From the NCBI GenBank assembly GCA_021777835.1, contig JAJYDC010000001.1, positions 1-64,000 of the forward strand: DNA of 64,000 nucleotides. Direction: 5' to 3'. This DNA is from Bacteroidota bacterium (GTDB lineage: Bacteria; Bacteroidota; Ignavibacteria; Ignavibacteriales; Ignavibacteriaceae). Positions 35,887 to 44,502 of the stretch are shown in pieces; positions within the stretch are counted from its first letter, which is position 1, and the number at the start of each line of letters is the position of its first letter. The notes under the pieces were generated by a model. It was not told where the DNA came from. It searched no databases and worked only from the letters and a program-made list of their open reading frames with translations. The translations under genes and the position numbers were made by a program.

Positions 35887-36651
35887 TTAGGCAACTGTAT
35901 TCTTCATAACTCTTATAAACCAGCCGAGTCCAATGGTACATAGAATTATAAATAAGGCAAAGGAAATAATGACAGTACTCTCGCCAAACATTCCATCGCT
36001 TAATAAACGGGATGCATTTACTGCATAAGTAAAGGGGTTAAGAATTGCAATATTCTGAAGTATCTTCGGCGCAAAGCTTAAGGGAAGCATAATACCAGAT
36101 AATAAAAAGAGCGGAAGGACAAAGAAGTTAATTACACTAGCAAGCATACCGCCATCTTTTACGAGTAATGCAGCCGAATATGAAATCGAGGATAAAAATA
36201 TTCCCATTAGTAGAATGAGTAGCATTAGAAAAATCATCCCTATTAAATTAGGAGTAAAACCAAAGAATAAAGAAACCAAACAAATAATTATACTTTGGAT
36301 TAGTAAAACGGCAACGCTTTGAAGGACAAATCCAAGAGCGAGAGACAGCCTATTTACCGGAGTAACTCTAAGTCTTTCAATAAAGCCTGAATCAAGCAGA
36401 TCGAGAATACCAAATCCTGCATAAGAAGAATTAAACATTGCGGTCATGACAATAAGTCCAGGCACAAAGAAACGTGATGTTGATTCAGGAGGGAAGCCAG
36501 GAGCAGAAGCAATGCCTTTTAAGAAAGGCATGAATAAAAGAAGGTAAACTACAGGTTCAAACAGACCAAAAAAGATCCAGTATGGATTTCGGATCAAGAT
36601 TCTAATCTCTTCTTTGAAGATAATGTATGTATCTAAGAAAAACTTTTTCAT
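35887..36651 (-). CDS. ABC-2 type transporter permease
   Basis: The 254-residue protein has six hydrophobic segments and the ABC2 pattern with a long cytoplasmic N-terminus (EEIRILIRNPYWIFFGLFEP) and ERLRVTPVNR after helix 2. It is of the DrrB/NodJ kind, an exporter of drugs, lipids or glycans. It overlaps the ATPase gene by 4 bases and closes the two-gene unit. Confidence 0.9.
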   Translation of the reverse strand: MKKFFLDTYIIFKEEIRILIRNPYWIFFGLFEPVVYLLLFMPFLKGIASAPGFPPESTSRFFVPGLIVMTAMFNSSYAGFGILDLLDSGFIERLRVTPVNRLSLALGFVLQSVAVLLIQSIIICLVSLFFGFTPNLIGMIFLMLLILLMGIFLSSISYSAALLVKDGGMLASVINFFVLPLFLLSGIMLPLSFAPKILQNIAILNPFTYAVNASRLLSDGMFGESTVIISFALFIILCTIGLGWFIRVMKNTVA

Positions 36652-37652
36652 TGTACATCTTTTTTATGTATGGTTTCAGATTCAATTAATTTTCTACCAG
36701 TAAGTTTAAGGAATACATCATCAAGAGTAGGTCTCGATAGACTTGCAGTTTGAATATAAAGGTTATTCTTATGAAGTAAACTCATCACTACGGGTAATGT
36801 TCTATCGCCTTCATCAACGTAAAGGTGGAGCATTGTGTCTACAGGCTGAATTTCCTTTGTGAATAATTGACCGGAAAGAATTTCTAAAGCTGATTGTTGA
36901 GCATTTTTGTTTTCAAAAGTGAGTGTAATAATATCTCCAGCAATAATGTCTCGTTTAAGCTGGGCAGGATTATCAAGAGCAACGATCTTTCCCAGGTTAA
37001 TAATAGCAACGCGATGGCACAGAGCGTCAGCTTCCTCAAGATAATGAGTAGTGAGAATTATTGTCGTACCGTTAGAATTAAGTTTTTTCACCTCATTCCA
37101 GACATGACTTCGGCTTTGTGGGTCTAGTCCGGTAGTTGGCTCGTCGAGGAATAAAATTTTAGGTTTATGAATTATACCAGTGGCAAGATCAAAAAGTCTT
37201 TTTTGTCCTCCTGAATATGTTTTTGCTTTTCTATACGCAAAAGATTTTAAGTCCAGCATATCAATCAACTCATCAGCATGCTTTTCAGAATCTCTTATGC
37301 TCATACCATATAAGCGAGCTTGAAGGATAAGGTTTTCTTTTCCAGTTGAGCGAAGCTCTAGTCCTCCTTTTTGACTAACATAGCCGATGTTATTTCTTAT
37401 TTCATTTTGATACTCTAGAAGGTTATAATTAAGTATTGAGACATTTCCGCTTGAGGGGGAAATTAGCGTACATAGAATTCTCATAGTCGTCGTCTTACCG
37501 GCGCCATTAGGACCGAGAAGACCAAATATTTCATTTTCATTAACTGAGAAATCTATCCCGCTTACGGCTTCAACTGATTTGGATTTTCTTTTCCCGTTGC
37601 TGGAATAAACCTTTTTTAGATGTTCAACTGATATTACAGAATTATTATTCAT
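36648..37652 (-). CDS. ABC transporter ATP-binding protein, DrrA type
   Basis: The 334-residue ATPase has Walker A GPNGAGKT near residue 45, the signature YSGGQKRL near 145, Walker B with LFLDEPTTGLD, and the H-loop LTTHYLEEA. The C-terminal extension (about 235-330) is typical of daunorubicin-resistance-type ATPases. With the permease it forms a complete exporter. The substrate is unknown; nearby surface polysaccharide genes are a hint only. Confidence 0.92.
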   Translation of the reverse strand: MNNNSVISVEHLKKVYSSNGKRKSKSVEAVSGIDFSVNENEIFGLLGPNGAGKTTTMRILCTLISPSSGNVSILNYNLLEYQNEIRNNIGYVSQKGGLELRSTGKENLILQARLYGMSIRDSEKHADELIDMLDLKSFAYRKAKTYSGGQKRLFDLATGIIHKPKILFLDEPTTGLDPQSRSHVWNEVKKLNSNGTTIILTTHYLEEADALCHRVAIINLGKIVALDNPAQLKRDIIAGDIITLTFENKNAQQSALEILSGQLFTKEIQPVDTMLHLYVDEGDRTLPVVMSLLHKNNLYIQTASLSRPTLDDVFLKLTGRKLIESETIHKKDVQ

Positions 37653-37864
37653 GCCAAAGTAAAATTATTTGTTATGTGAAATTACAATTGATTTGTCTTC
37701 TAAAAAAGAACAGGATGATGATTGCCGTATGATTATGGCAGAGTGTATGGTTCTTGGGCGAAAGTAAGAGTCTATACAATGTGAGTTATTAGTTTGTTAT
37801 ACTATGGCGAAAATGAAACGTAATTATTAGTAAAGTATTAGGCAAATTTATCTAATTCGATTCT

Positions 37865-38869
37865 TTAATTATTAAGGAGAGTAGTATTATTCACACGATG
37901 ATTTGAAGAAGAAAATAATTTACTTCGAACGAGGGCTGTCATGTTACTTAGTGAGGCTGCCTTAATAAATGTAGATAAATTCAAATTTGGTTTTCCACAA
38001 GTATATATATCCTGCCATTCCGGATTAAATTTATTCTTAAAGTTATAGAGCCCCAAATAATTATATGCAAACTTTAGTCTTCGACCTGTAAAATTTATTA
38101 GAAATTCTTTTGACAATTTTGGGCTATCATAAATTATATAAGGAACTTCACCAAGGCTCCATGATTCAAAACCTTCTTGTTTTAGCTTATCAAAGATTGA
38201 ATATATCAAAACTTCCATAGTGCCTTTAGTAGCATTTCGTGACCTTAAGATAAGATCTGTGATGACCTTATTACTGTTAATCGTACGAACTGTTATTGCA
38301 CCAAGCCAAGTATTGTATTTGTCTACAAACACAAACAGTTTATTCGAAGGAAGAAGCACATCATTATATAAATATTTTAACTGAGGTTCATTAGCATGCG
38401 TGCATTTTAGCTTAAATTCTTCCAGTGTTTCTGCAACGTTGGTAGAGTAAGGATATTCAATAATATTTCCGTGCCTAAGGCCGATTTTAATAATGTCTTT
38501 TAATGATTTATTGCTGAAATGAGGATAATCAAATTTCAATATTGCTTCTTTGCCGGTTTTCATTATTTCAAAATTATTCTTTTTAAGGAAGGGAATTAGT
38601 GAAGAATTGCAGCCGGTCATAAAAATAGGAATATTATTAAAAAATATTTCATTATATGAATTTAGAGTTTCGACATCATATTTAACCTGAGGATTATTTA
38701 TCCAAATAAGGTTTTTATTCTTCTTGTGGGAATAACTTATTCCAATTTTATCTTTCCTAAAAAATATCTTGCCATTATTTTTTAGGATAAATGCTTCAAT
38801 GTTTTCAACTATCGATAATTGATAAGAGATAGACTTAGAATAGGGTAAAATTTCAAGAGCACTTTTCAC
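37865..38869 (-). CDS. DUF2156 / lysylphosphatidylglycerol-synthase C-terminal-like acyltransferase
   Basis: The 334-residue soluble protein resembles the C-terminal GNAT-like domain of MprF-type phosphatidylglycerol lysyltransferases. The last third has SLGEVPYI and LYNFKNKFNPEWQDIYTC, the usual F-K-x-K-F-x-P-x-W pattern. It lacks the membrane flippase domain of MprF, so the substrate could be any aminoacyl- or acyl-acceptor. It is a single minus-strand gene between the exporter and a GIY-YIG gene. Confidence 0.78.
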   Translation of the reverse strand: MKSALEILPYSKSISYQLSIVENIEAFILKNNGKIFFRKDKIGISYSHKKNKNLIWINNPQVKYDVETLNSYNEIFFNNIPIFMTGCNSSLIPFLKKNNFEIMKTGKEAILKFDYPHFSNKSLKDIIKIGLRHGNIIEYPYSTNVAETLEEFKLKCTHANEPQLKYLYNDVLLPSNKLFVFVDKYNTWLGAITVRTINSNKVITDLILRSRNATKGTMEVLIYSIFDKLKQEGFESWSLGEVPYIIYDSPKLSKEFLINFTGRRLKFAYNYLGLYNFKNKFNPEWQDIYTCGKPNLNLSTFIKAASLSNMTALVRSKLFSSSNHRVNNTTLLNN

Positions 38870-39090
38870 GTTAAATTCTTTATGACATTTTAATATAGAT
38901 CAATATAGCGAACAAGAGATATAGTGGTTATGATAATGGACACCCTCTGCATCATTTGGTATTATTTGTTATTTTAAATGTGATAATATTTTAATGTAAT
39001 CATAAAATGCGGCATAGATGATTAAAATAAGATATTATGTTTATGAAGGAACTCATAAATATTAGATTTAGAAAAGAAAAGGAGTTTATA

Positions 39091-39444
39091 GTGATTAATA
39101 AATCGGAAATTAGGAATAATTATAAAAAGGCTTTAACGACCATGGGAGTATACCAGGTAAGAAATTTAGTGAATGGTAAAATATTTGTAGGTAGTAGTAA
39201 AAACATACCGGCAAGGATTAATCGTCACAAATTCGAACTGAGGTATGGAAGCGAAAACGTTGCGGAATTGCAAGATGATTATAACAAATATGGAGAGGAT
39301 AAATTCATTTATGAAATCATAGATGAGTTAAAGCCAAAAGAAGATACTGAATATAATTATACTGAAGATGTGAAGGTATTAGAAGAACTTTGGATTGAAA
39401 AGCTTCAGCCATTTGAAGAAAAAGGATACAATATTAGAAAGTAA
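39091..39444 (+). CDS. GIY-YIG nuclease family protein
   Basis: The short protein belongs to a stand-alone GIY-YIG group. GVYQVRN supplies the first motif (usually GIY) and KIFVGSS the second (usually YIG), followed by ELQDDYNKYGEDKF and a glutamate-rich tail ending LEELWIEKLQPFEEKGYN. I place the start at GTG 39091, six bases after AAAAGGAG, giving 117 residues that match the family N-terminus. An upstream ATG (39037) has no ribosome binding site. Catalytic activity is uncertain; similar proteins occur sporadically in bacteria. Confidence 0.83.
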   Translation: MINKSEIRNNYKKALTTMGVYQVRNLVNGKIFVGSSKNIPARINRHKFELRYGSENVAELQDDYNKYGEDKFIYEIIDELKPKEDTEYNYTEDVKVLEELWIEKLQPFEEKGYNIRK

Positions 39445-39616
39445 TCATCATTCAAGCTAAACTGATTCCAATCAAATTATTCGCAGAAAATATTGCTAAA
39501 TGTTTCGACAGCAAAGATGATTGGGCATGCGGTCACATAGGAAGAAAAATTCAGCACAAATCATATAAAATTCTTAGCAGTAATATTAATAAAACAAATA
39601 GGGTGAGTAATCAATA

Positions 39617-40627
39617 TTGATTTCAGTTATCTGTCCAACATACAACGAAGCCAACTCAATTAGGGATATTATTGACTTTTTTATTAGCTCAAAGCATTTA
39701 GAAAAAGAACTATTGATAATAGACGGAAATTCTACGGATAATACTAGAGCTATTGTAAAAGAATACTTAATCAAAAACAATAACATTTATTTAATAGACA
39801 ACCCTGAAAAGTATGTCTCATTCGCAATGAACAGGGGGATACAAGCGGCTAAAGGCGATATCATAGTCAGGCTAGATGCACATTCAATTTATTCAGCAGA
39901 CTATTTTGAGAATATCCTTGATACCTTTAAATATACAAATGCGGATATTGTAGGAGGACCTTATCTAACTTATTTTCGGAATGATTTTCAAAAGGCAGTT
40001 GCGAAGGCTATTTCCAGTTCATTTGGAATTGGGAATAGTAAAGCTCATAATCCAAATTATAAGGGGTATGTTGACAGCGTCCCTTATGGTGCATTCAAGA
40101 AGAAAATATTTGATGAGATAGGGTTATTTGACGAGCAATTAATCAGGAACCAGGATGACGAATTTAACTATAGAGCCAATAGTATGGGTAAAAAGGTCTT
40201 TCTAAATCCTGCTATTAAATTCTGGTATTGTCCGCGCCATAGTATTTGGGGGTTGTTCAAGCAATATTTCCAATATGGTTATTATAAGCCTTTAGTGCTT
40301 AAAAAAGTAAAATCAGGAATTAAGTTGCGTCATTTAATTCCTGCATTATTTGTTTTATATGTGTTATCACTTCCACTTATTAAAATTAATAACTTTATAT
40401 TTATTCCACTCATTATATATTTATTTGCATTGATCTTCAACTCATTGATTACACATGGAAAAATAAAAGTAAAATTATTTACCTTAATAGTTTACCCCAC
40501 AATACATTTATCATACGGACTAGGATTTTTAATCGGCTTAAATACTTTATTAATAGGGAGTATTAAAAATGGTCTAACTAGAATCAAAGCTAATTATCTG
40601 GAAATAAACATATATAATCTCAATTGA
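39617..40627 (+). CDS. Glycosyltransferase family 2, ExoA-like
   Basis: The 336-residue protein starts MISVICPTYNEANSIRDII, carries the GT-A DxD-type region (RLDAHS near residue 95) and the acceptor segment RNQDDEFNYRANSMGK, and ends with two or three membrane helices. This layout matches ExoA-type enzymes that extend polysaccharide repeat units on the cytoplasmic face. The TTG start is preceded by GGTGAG at 9 bases. It opens the surface glycan cluster. Confidence 0.9.
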   Translation: MISVICPTYNEANSIRDIIDFFISSKHLEKELLIIDGNSTDNTRAIVKEYLIKNNNIYLIDNPEKYVSFAMNRGIQAAKGDIIVRLDAHSIYSADYFENILDTFKYTNADIVGGPYLTYFRNDFQKAVAKAISSSFGIGNSKAHNPNYKGYVDSVPYGAFKKKIFDEIGLFDEQLIRNQDDEFNYRANSMGKKVFLNPAIKFWYCPRHSIWGLFKQYFQYGYYKPLVLKKVKSGIKLRHLIPALFVLYVLSLPLIKINNFIFIPLIIYLFALIFNSLITHGKIKVKLFTLIVYPTIHLSYGLGFLIGLNTLLIGSIKNGLTRIKANYLEINIYNLN

Positions 40628-41044
40628 ACTTTACATTTCATAATAAAAAATTCCTTTCGCAATTATCACAGTGAATAATTAATTCAGGAATAATATATAC
40701 TCCAGTATTACTTAGCTAAATTATTCCTTTGTTATCAAGAAAGAGAAAGAATATTAGTAAATGTTTTTCGATTTTGAGAATAAAGCCATATTTTATTAGC
40801 GAAGAAGTACTAAGGTATAAACTTTATTATTTACTTTTTCACCGGTATGAAATTATGGCTATAGGACTTGCCAAAATTGAATGTTCTTGCAATGATTATA
40901 ATTTCTATTAGCTGTAAAAATTTAATATGTATAAAACAAATTAAAATGACTCGGCATTATATTTGTTTATCATAAAATGTCATTATTCGTACAACATTTA
41001 TAATATTAATATTAATCATACTAAGGGGAATAAGGGGATAAATT
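40628..41044. other. Intergenic region in the polysaccharide cluster
   Basis: About 417 AT-rich bases. A 60-codon open frame (40729-40911, TTG start) resembles nothing I know and has no ribosome binding site. GGGGAATAAGGGGAT at 41024-41038 precedes the aminotransferase and holds its ribosome binding site. Confidence 0.5.
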
Positions 41045-42202
41045 ATGAATGAATACATACCATTCCATAAACCAATGATTACAGAAGATGAAGTAAGGGA
41101 AACGGCAGATACGATTCGTTCCGGCTGGTGGACTATGGGACCTAAAGTAATTAGGTTTGAAAAAAAATTCAGTGACTACATAGGTTCCAAATATTCAGTA
41201 TCGGCAAATTCATGGACATCCGCTGCTCACCTTGCGCTTGAGGCCATCGGATTAAAAAAAGATGACGAAGTTATAGTCCCATCGTTCACCTTTACAGCGA
41301 CAGCGGGGATAGTGTGTTACTTTGGAGCAACCCCAGTTATTGTAGACGTACAAAAAGATACTTGCAACATAGACCCGGCGAAAATTGAAGCAGCTATTAC
41401 AAACAAAACAAAAGCAATAATTCCAGTGCATTATGGGGGTAATCCATGTGATATGGATGAGATACTTGAATTAGCAAAGAGATATAACCTTAGGGTAATT
41501 GAGGATGCAGCACATGCGCTGCCAGCCTCTTACAAAGGCAGAAAGATAGGGACTATAGGCAACGTTACCTGCTTTAGTTTTTATGTTACAAAAACGTTGG
41601 CTGCGGGCGAGGGGGGCATGCTTTGCACAAATGATGAAGAAATATCTGAGAGAAGTACATTAATGAGGCTTCATGGAATAAATAAAGATTCCTGGAAGCG
41701 ATATTCAGATGAAGGCGCATGGTATTATGAAGTCGTTGCGCCAGGCTATAAATATAATTTTGATGACATTCATGCCTCGTTAGGCTTAGCACAATTATCG
41801 AAAATTGACTATATGCTTCAAAGGAGAAAAAATATATATCATAAATATAATTCTGCATTTGATAAGAATGAGCTTATTAGTACTTACAATTTGAAAAACG
41901 ATAGAACCTCCGCACATCACCTTTATCCTATACTATTGGACATAGATAACTTAAGAATAAATCGAGCTCAATTCATAGAAGAATTAAAAGCTCAAGGAAT
42001 TATTGCTAGTGTTCATTTTATTCCCCTTTATAGGCATACATTCTATCAAAAGAATTTCCATCTGGAAAACAGCAAATACTCTGTTTCCGAATATATTTAT
42101 CCTAGAATAATAACCCTTCCAATTTGGCCTATGATGAGCGATGAGCAAATCGAAAGAGTTGCTGATGCAGTGAATTTAATAACAAAAAAATATAAAAAAT
42201 AA
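41045..42202 (+). CDS. DegT/DnrJ/EryC1/StrS sugar aminotransferase
   Basis: This PLP enzyme aminates a keto-sugar nucleotide, most likely the product of the CapD-type dehydratase encoded downstream. The 385-residue protein has family length, begins with the substrate loop IPFHKPMI, carries EDAAHALPASY and the PLP-lysine segment FSFYVTKTLAAGEGGM. The sugar could be a UDP-4-amino-4,6-dideoxy-hexose (as made by PglE/PseC-type enzymes); this is inference from neighbours. Confidence 0.93.
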   Translation: MNEYIPFHKPMITEDEVRETADTIRSGWWTMGPKVIRFEKKFSDYIGSKYSVSANSWTSAAHLALEAIGLKKDDEVIVPSFTFTATAGIVCYFGATPVIVDVQKDTCNIDPAKIEAAITNKTKAIIPVHYGGNPCDMDEILELAKRYNLRVIEDAAHALPASYKGRKIGTIGNVTCFSFYVTKTLAAGEGGMLCTNDEEISERSTLMRLHGINKDSWKRYSDEGAWYYEVVAPGYKYNFDDIHASLGLAQLSKIDYMLQRRKNIYHKYNSAFDKNELISTYNLKNDRTSAHHLYPILLDIDNLRINRAQFIEELKAQGIIASVHFIPLYRHTFYQKNFHLENSKYSVSEYIYPRIITLPIWPMMSDEQIERVADAVNLITKKYKK

Positions 42203-42231
42203 ATAGTCCTCAATTATATATAAAAAGATAA

Positions 42232-42846
42232 ATGTATTTTATTGTAAAAAGATTGCTTGACATTTTAATTCCTATAATAGTGATAACTCTATTGCTCCCA
42301 CTATTCCTGTTTATCTCATTTGCAATTCTAATTACTTCAGGATTACCCGTATTCTATTTGCAGGAAAGAGTAGGGAAGGATTGGAAAGGATTTAAGATAA
42401 TAAAGTTTAGGACAATGATAAATAATGCTGATAAAATGGATTATAACATATCAATATTAAAGGATGAGAGGATTACATACTTCGGGAAATATCTAAGGAA
42501 ATATAAACTTGACGAACTTCCTCAACTTTTTAATGTTCTCGTCGGAGATATGAGCCTGGTAGGTCCCCGCCCTGAGTTATTAAGATTTGTTAACTTCTAT
42601 CGACAAGAATATTCTGAGATTCTTAAAATTAAACCGGGTATTTCAGACTATGCTTCTATAATGTTTATTAATGAATCAAAAATACTGATTGATTCCAATG
42701 ATCCTGAATCTTTTTATGTTAAAGAAATACTCCCGCAAAAATTAGAGTTGTGCATGAAATATTTGCAGGAAATGAGCTTGGAAATTGACATTAAAATACT
42801 ATTTAAGACGGCAAGGGGAATTCTTTATGATGTTACAAAATGCTGA
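42232..42846 (+). CDS. Undecaprenyl-phosphate sugar transferase (PglC/WcaJ catalytic type)
   Basis: The 204-residue initiating phosphoglycosyltransferase moves a sugar phosphate from a nucleotide sugar to the lipid carrier. It has one re-entrant membrane helix (about 10-33), VFYLQERVGKDWKGFKIIKFRTM, and the DELPQLFNVLVGDMSLVGPRPE core. It lacks the N-terminal four-helix part of WcaJ and so is the small PglC type. The aminotransferase upstream suggests that an amino-dideoxy sugar is the first sugar. Confidence 0.93.
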   Translation: MYFIVKRLLDILIPIIVITLLLPLFLFISFAILITSGLPVFYLQERVGKDWKGFKIIKFRTMINNADKMDYNISILKDERITYFGKYLRKYKLDELPQLFNVLVGDMSLVGPRPELLRFVNFYRQEYSEILKIKPGISDYASIMFINESKILIDSNDPESFYVKEILPQKLELCMKYLQEMSLEIDIKILFKTARGILYDVTKC

Positions 42847-43117
42847 TAATATATGTCCATTTATTAAAATAAAAAATGTTGCATCAATCCATTTGAGCTT
42901 TGGTGATCTGACAATTGTCATCAGTTCAGGCATACTCTTTATAATTATTTTAGTATTTGATTCAAGGATAAGTAGCCTATTATTTAGTTTTACTCTGATA
43001 ACTGATTTTAGTTTAACGTTTGTATTGTTTTCATTATTCAGGCTATCATTTGATTTGAATTATGAATATAAGCTGCCAGATAGTCCTACGGATTACTTTA
43101 AGGATACAATAAGCTAA
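42827..43117 (+). CDS. Small membrane protein, likely remnant of a WbpM/CapD membrane domain
   Basis: The 96-residue protein has two hydrophobic segments. Its sequence (KNVASIHLSFGDLTIVIS, then DFSLTFVLFSLFRLSF) corresponds to the last part of the N-terminal membrane domain of WbpM/CapD dehydratases, where a W-R-(Y/F)-x-S-I-x-D segment and an I-D-(W/F)-x-L-T-x-x-x-x-x-x-(S/A)-R segment are usual. The start is ATG 42827, 8 bases after AAGGGG, inside the end of the sugar transferase gene. The catalytic domain is encoded 10 bases further on in another frame. Confidence 0.6.
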   Translation: MMLQNADNICPFIKIKNVASIHLSFGDLTIVISSGILFIIILVFDSRISSLLFSFTLITDFSLTFVLFSLFRLSFDLNYEYKLPDSPTDYFKDTIS

Positions 43118-43127
43118 TAAAATAACT

Positions 43128-44291
43128 ATGGCAAACGATGTGTATAAAGAACCAATAGTAGAAGGTACAATGGCGTTCGATATAAGGGATCTTATTAGTA
43201 ATCAGTCATTATTGATTAATAAATCAAATTTAGGCAATTCGATAGAAAATAAATCAATATTGATAACAGGTGCTTCTGGATCTATTGGCTCAGAAATAGC
43301 TCGACAAGTCGCTAGTTATAAACCACGCCGAATAGGGATACTTGATATAAATGAAAGTGATCTTGTTAAGCTAGAGATTGAACTTAGCTTAAAAATTGAT
43401 AACAATAAAATCAGTATGTATCTATGTGATATATCAGATCTTGCAAAAGTTGAAAGAGTAATTGAGGATTTTGACCCTGAAATTATATTTCATGCAGCGG
43501 CTTATAAACATATACCTGTGTTGGAACAGTATCCTGAAGAAGCAGTACGCGTAAATGTTATAGGAACATATAATATTGCAGAAACTGCAAAGAACTTTGA
43601 AGTAGAAAAAGTTATTCTAATTTCAACAGATAAAGCAGTTAATCCAATTAGCATTCTTGGAGCCTCCAAACGAATTGCAGAATATATTGTTTCAGGAATT
43701 GGTCTATCATCTAAATCAAAATTTATAGTGGTGCGCTTTGGTAATGTAATAGACAGTCGCGGCAGTGCTATTTCTGTTTTTATAGAGCAATTGAAAAATG
43801 GAGGGCCTATTACAATAACACATCCCGAAATGAAAAGATATTTCATGACAATTTCTGATGCAGTCTCTCTAGTTTTAGAGGCTGCTACAAGTGGCATGAA
43901 TAACGATTTATTTATTCTTGATATGGGAGAATCAGTTAGAATTTTAGACATGGTTCGCAATCTAATTCGCATTTATAATAAATGTGAAGGTGAAGATATT
44001 GAAATTGTATATACTGGAATTCGTGAAGGGGAAAAAATATCCGAGGAAATCCTTAACGTAGAAGAGAGAATAGTGAAGACTGATAATCCAAAAATATTTA
44101 GATCAAAGATCTTGTCAAAACATGACCCATGTTCTGTGAAAGCAATGATTGATGACTTTGTAAAGATGAATGCAATTGCAACAAAAAGAGATTGGATTCA
44201 ATTATTTGAGAAATACGTTTCTTCATTCAATTCCGTAAGGGGGAATAATCATAACACAACCTCCAATGATATAAAATCTATAACTGTTTAA
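43128..44291 (+). CDS. CapD/WbpM-type NDP-sugar 4,6-dehydratase, cytosolic domain only
   Basis: The 387-residue protein is an extended SDR with cofactor motif TGASGSIGSE, HAAAYKHIPVLE, STDKAVNPISILGASKR and a C-terminal REGEKISEE region. Full-length WbpM-like enzymes are about 600-670 residues with a membrane domain that is missing here; a small separate membrane protein precedes it. The residue before G in ILGASK, normally Met (or Tyr in PseB), is Leu, which may alter activity. It most likely makes a 4-keto-6-deoxy sugar for the DegT aminotransferase. Confidence 0.88.
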   Translation: MANDVYKEPIVEGTMAFDIRDLISNQSLLINKSNLGNSIENKSILITGASGSIGSEIARQVASYKPRRIGILDINESDLVKLEIELSLKIDNNKISMYLCDISDLAKVERVIEDFDPEIIFHAAAYKHIPVLEQYPEEAVRVNVIGTYNIAETAKNFEVEKVILISTDKAVNPISILGASKRIAEYIVSGIGLSSKSKFIVVRFGNVIDSRGSAISVFIEQLKNGGPITITHPEMKRYFMTISDAVSLVLEAATSGMNNDLFILDMGESVRILDMVRNLIRIYNKCEGEDIEIVYTGIREGEKISEEILNVEERIVKTDNPKIFRSKILSKHDPCSVKAMIDDFVKMNAIATKRDWIQLFEKYVSSFNSVRGNNHNTTSNDIKSITV

Positions 44292-44502
44292 ATTCTATAA
44301 TTTCAAATAAAATAAATAAACAACTGACTTAAAGCGTAAGTAATTGAAAAATCACGGTTACTAATAGTAATGCTAAGTATATCTAAAAATAATAAGAGTA
44401 GAAAAACATGAATCTTCTACAGCTAAATATTTAGTCTAAAAATACCTAAATAATATATATCTATTTAACTTAGTTTTTAATTGCTCTTTGCTACTTTATT
44501 TA

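Noticed and set aside
32473-39444. Genomic island anchored at tRNA-Gln
   Set aside because: No integrase, no transposase and no repeat of the tRNA 3' end was found downstream, so insertion at this tRNA is not supported.
39445-39621. Open frame of about 60 codons between the GIY-YIG and glycosyltransferase genes
   Set aside because: It has no start codon, no ribosome binding site and no family resemblance; an open stretch of this size is not remarkable.
40729-40911. 60-codon open frame with TTG start in the polysaccharide cluster gap
   Set aside because: No ribosome binding site, no similarity and composition like the surrounding non-coding DNA.
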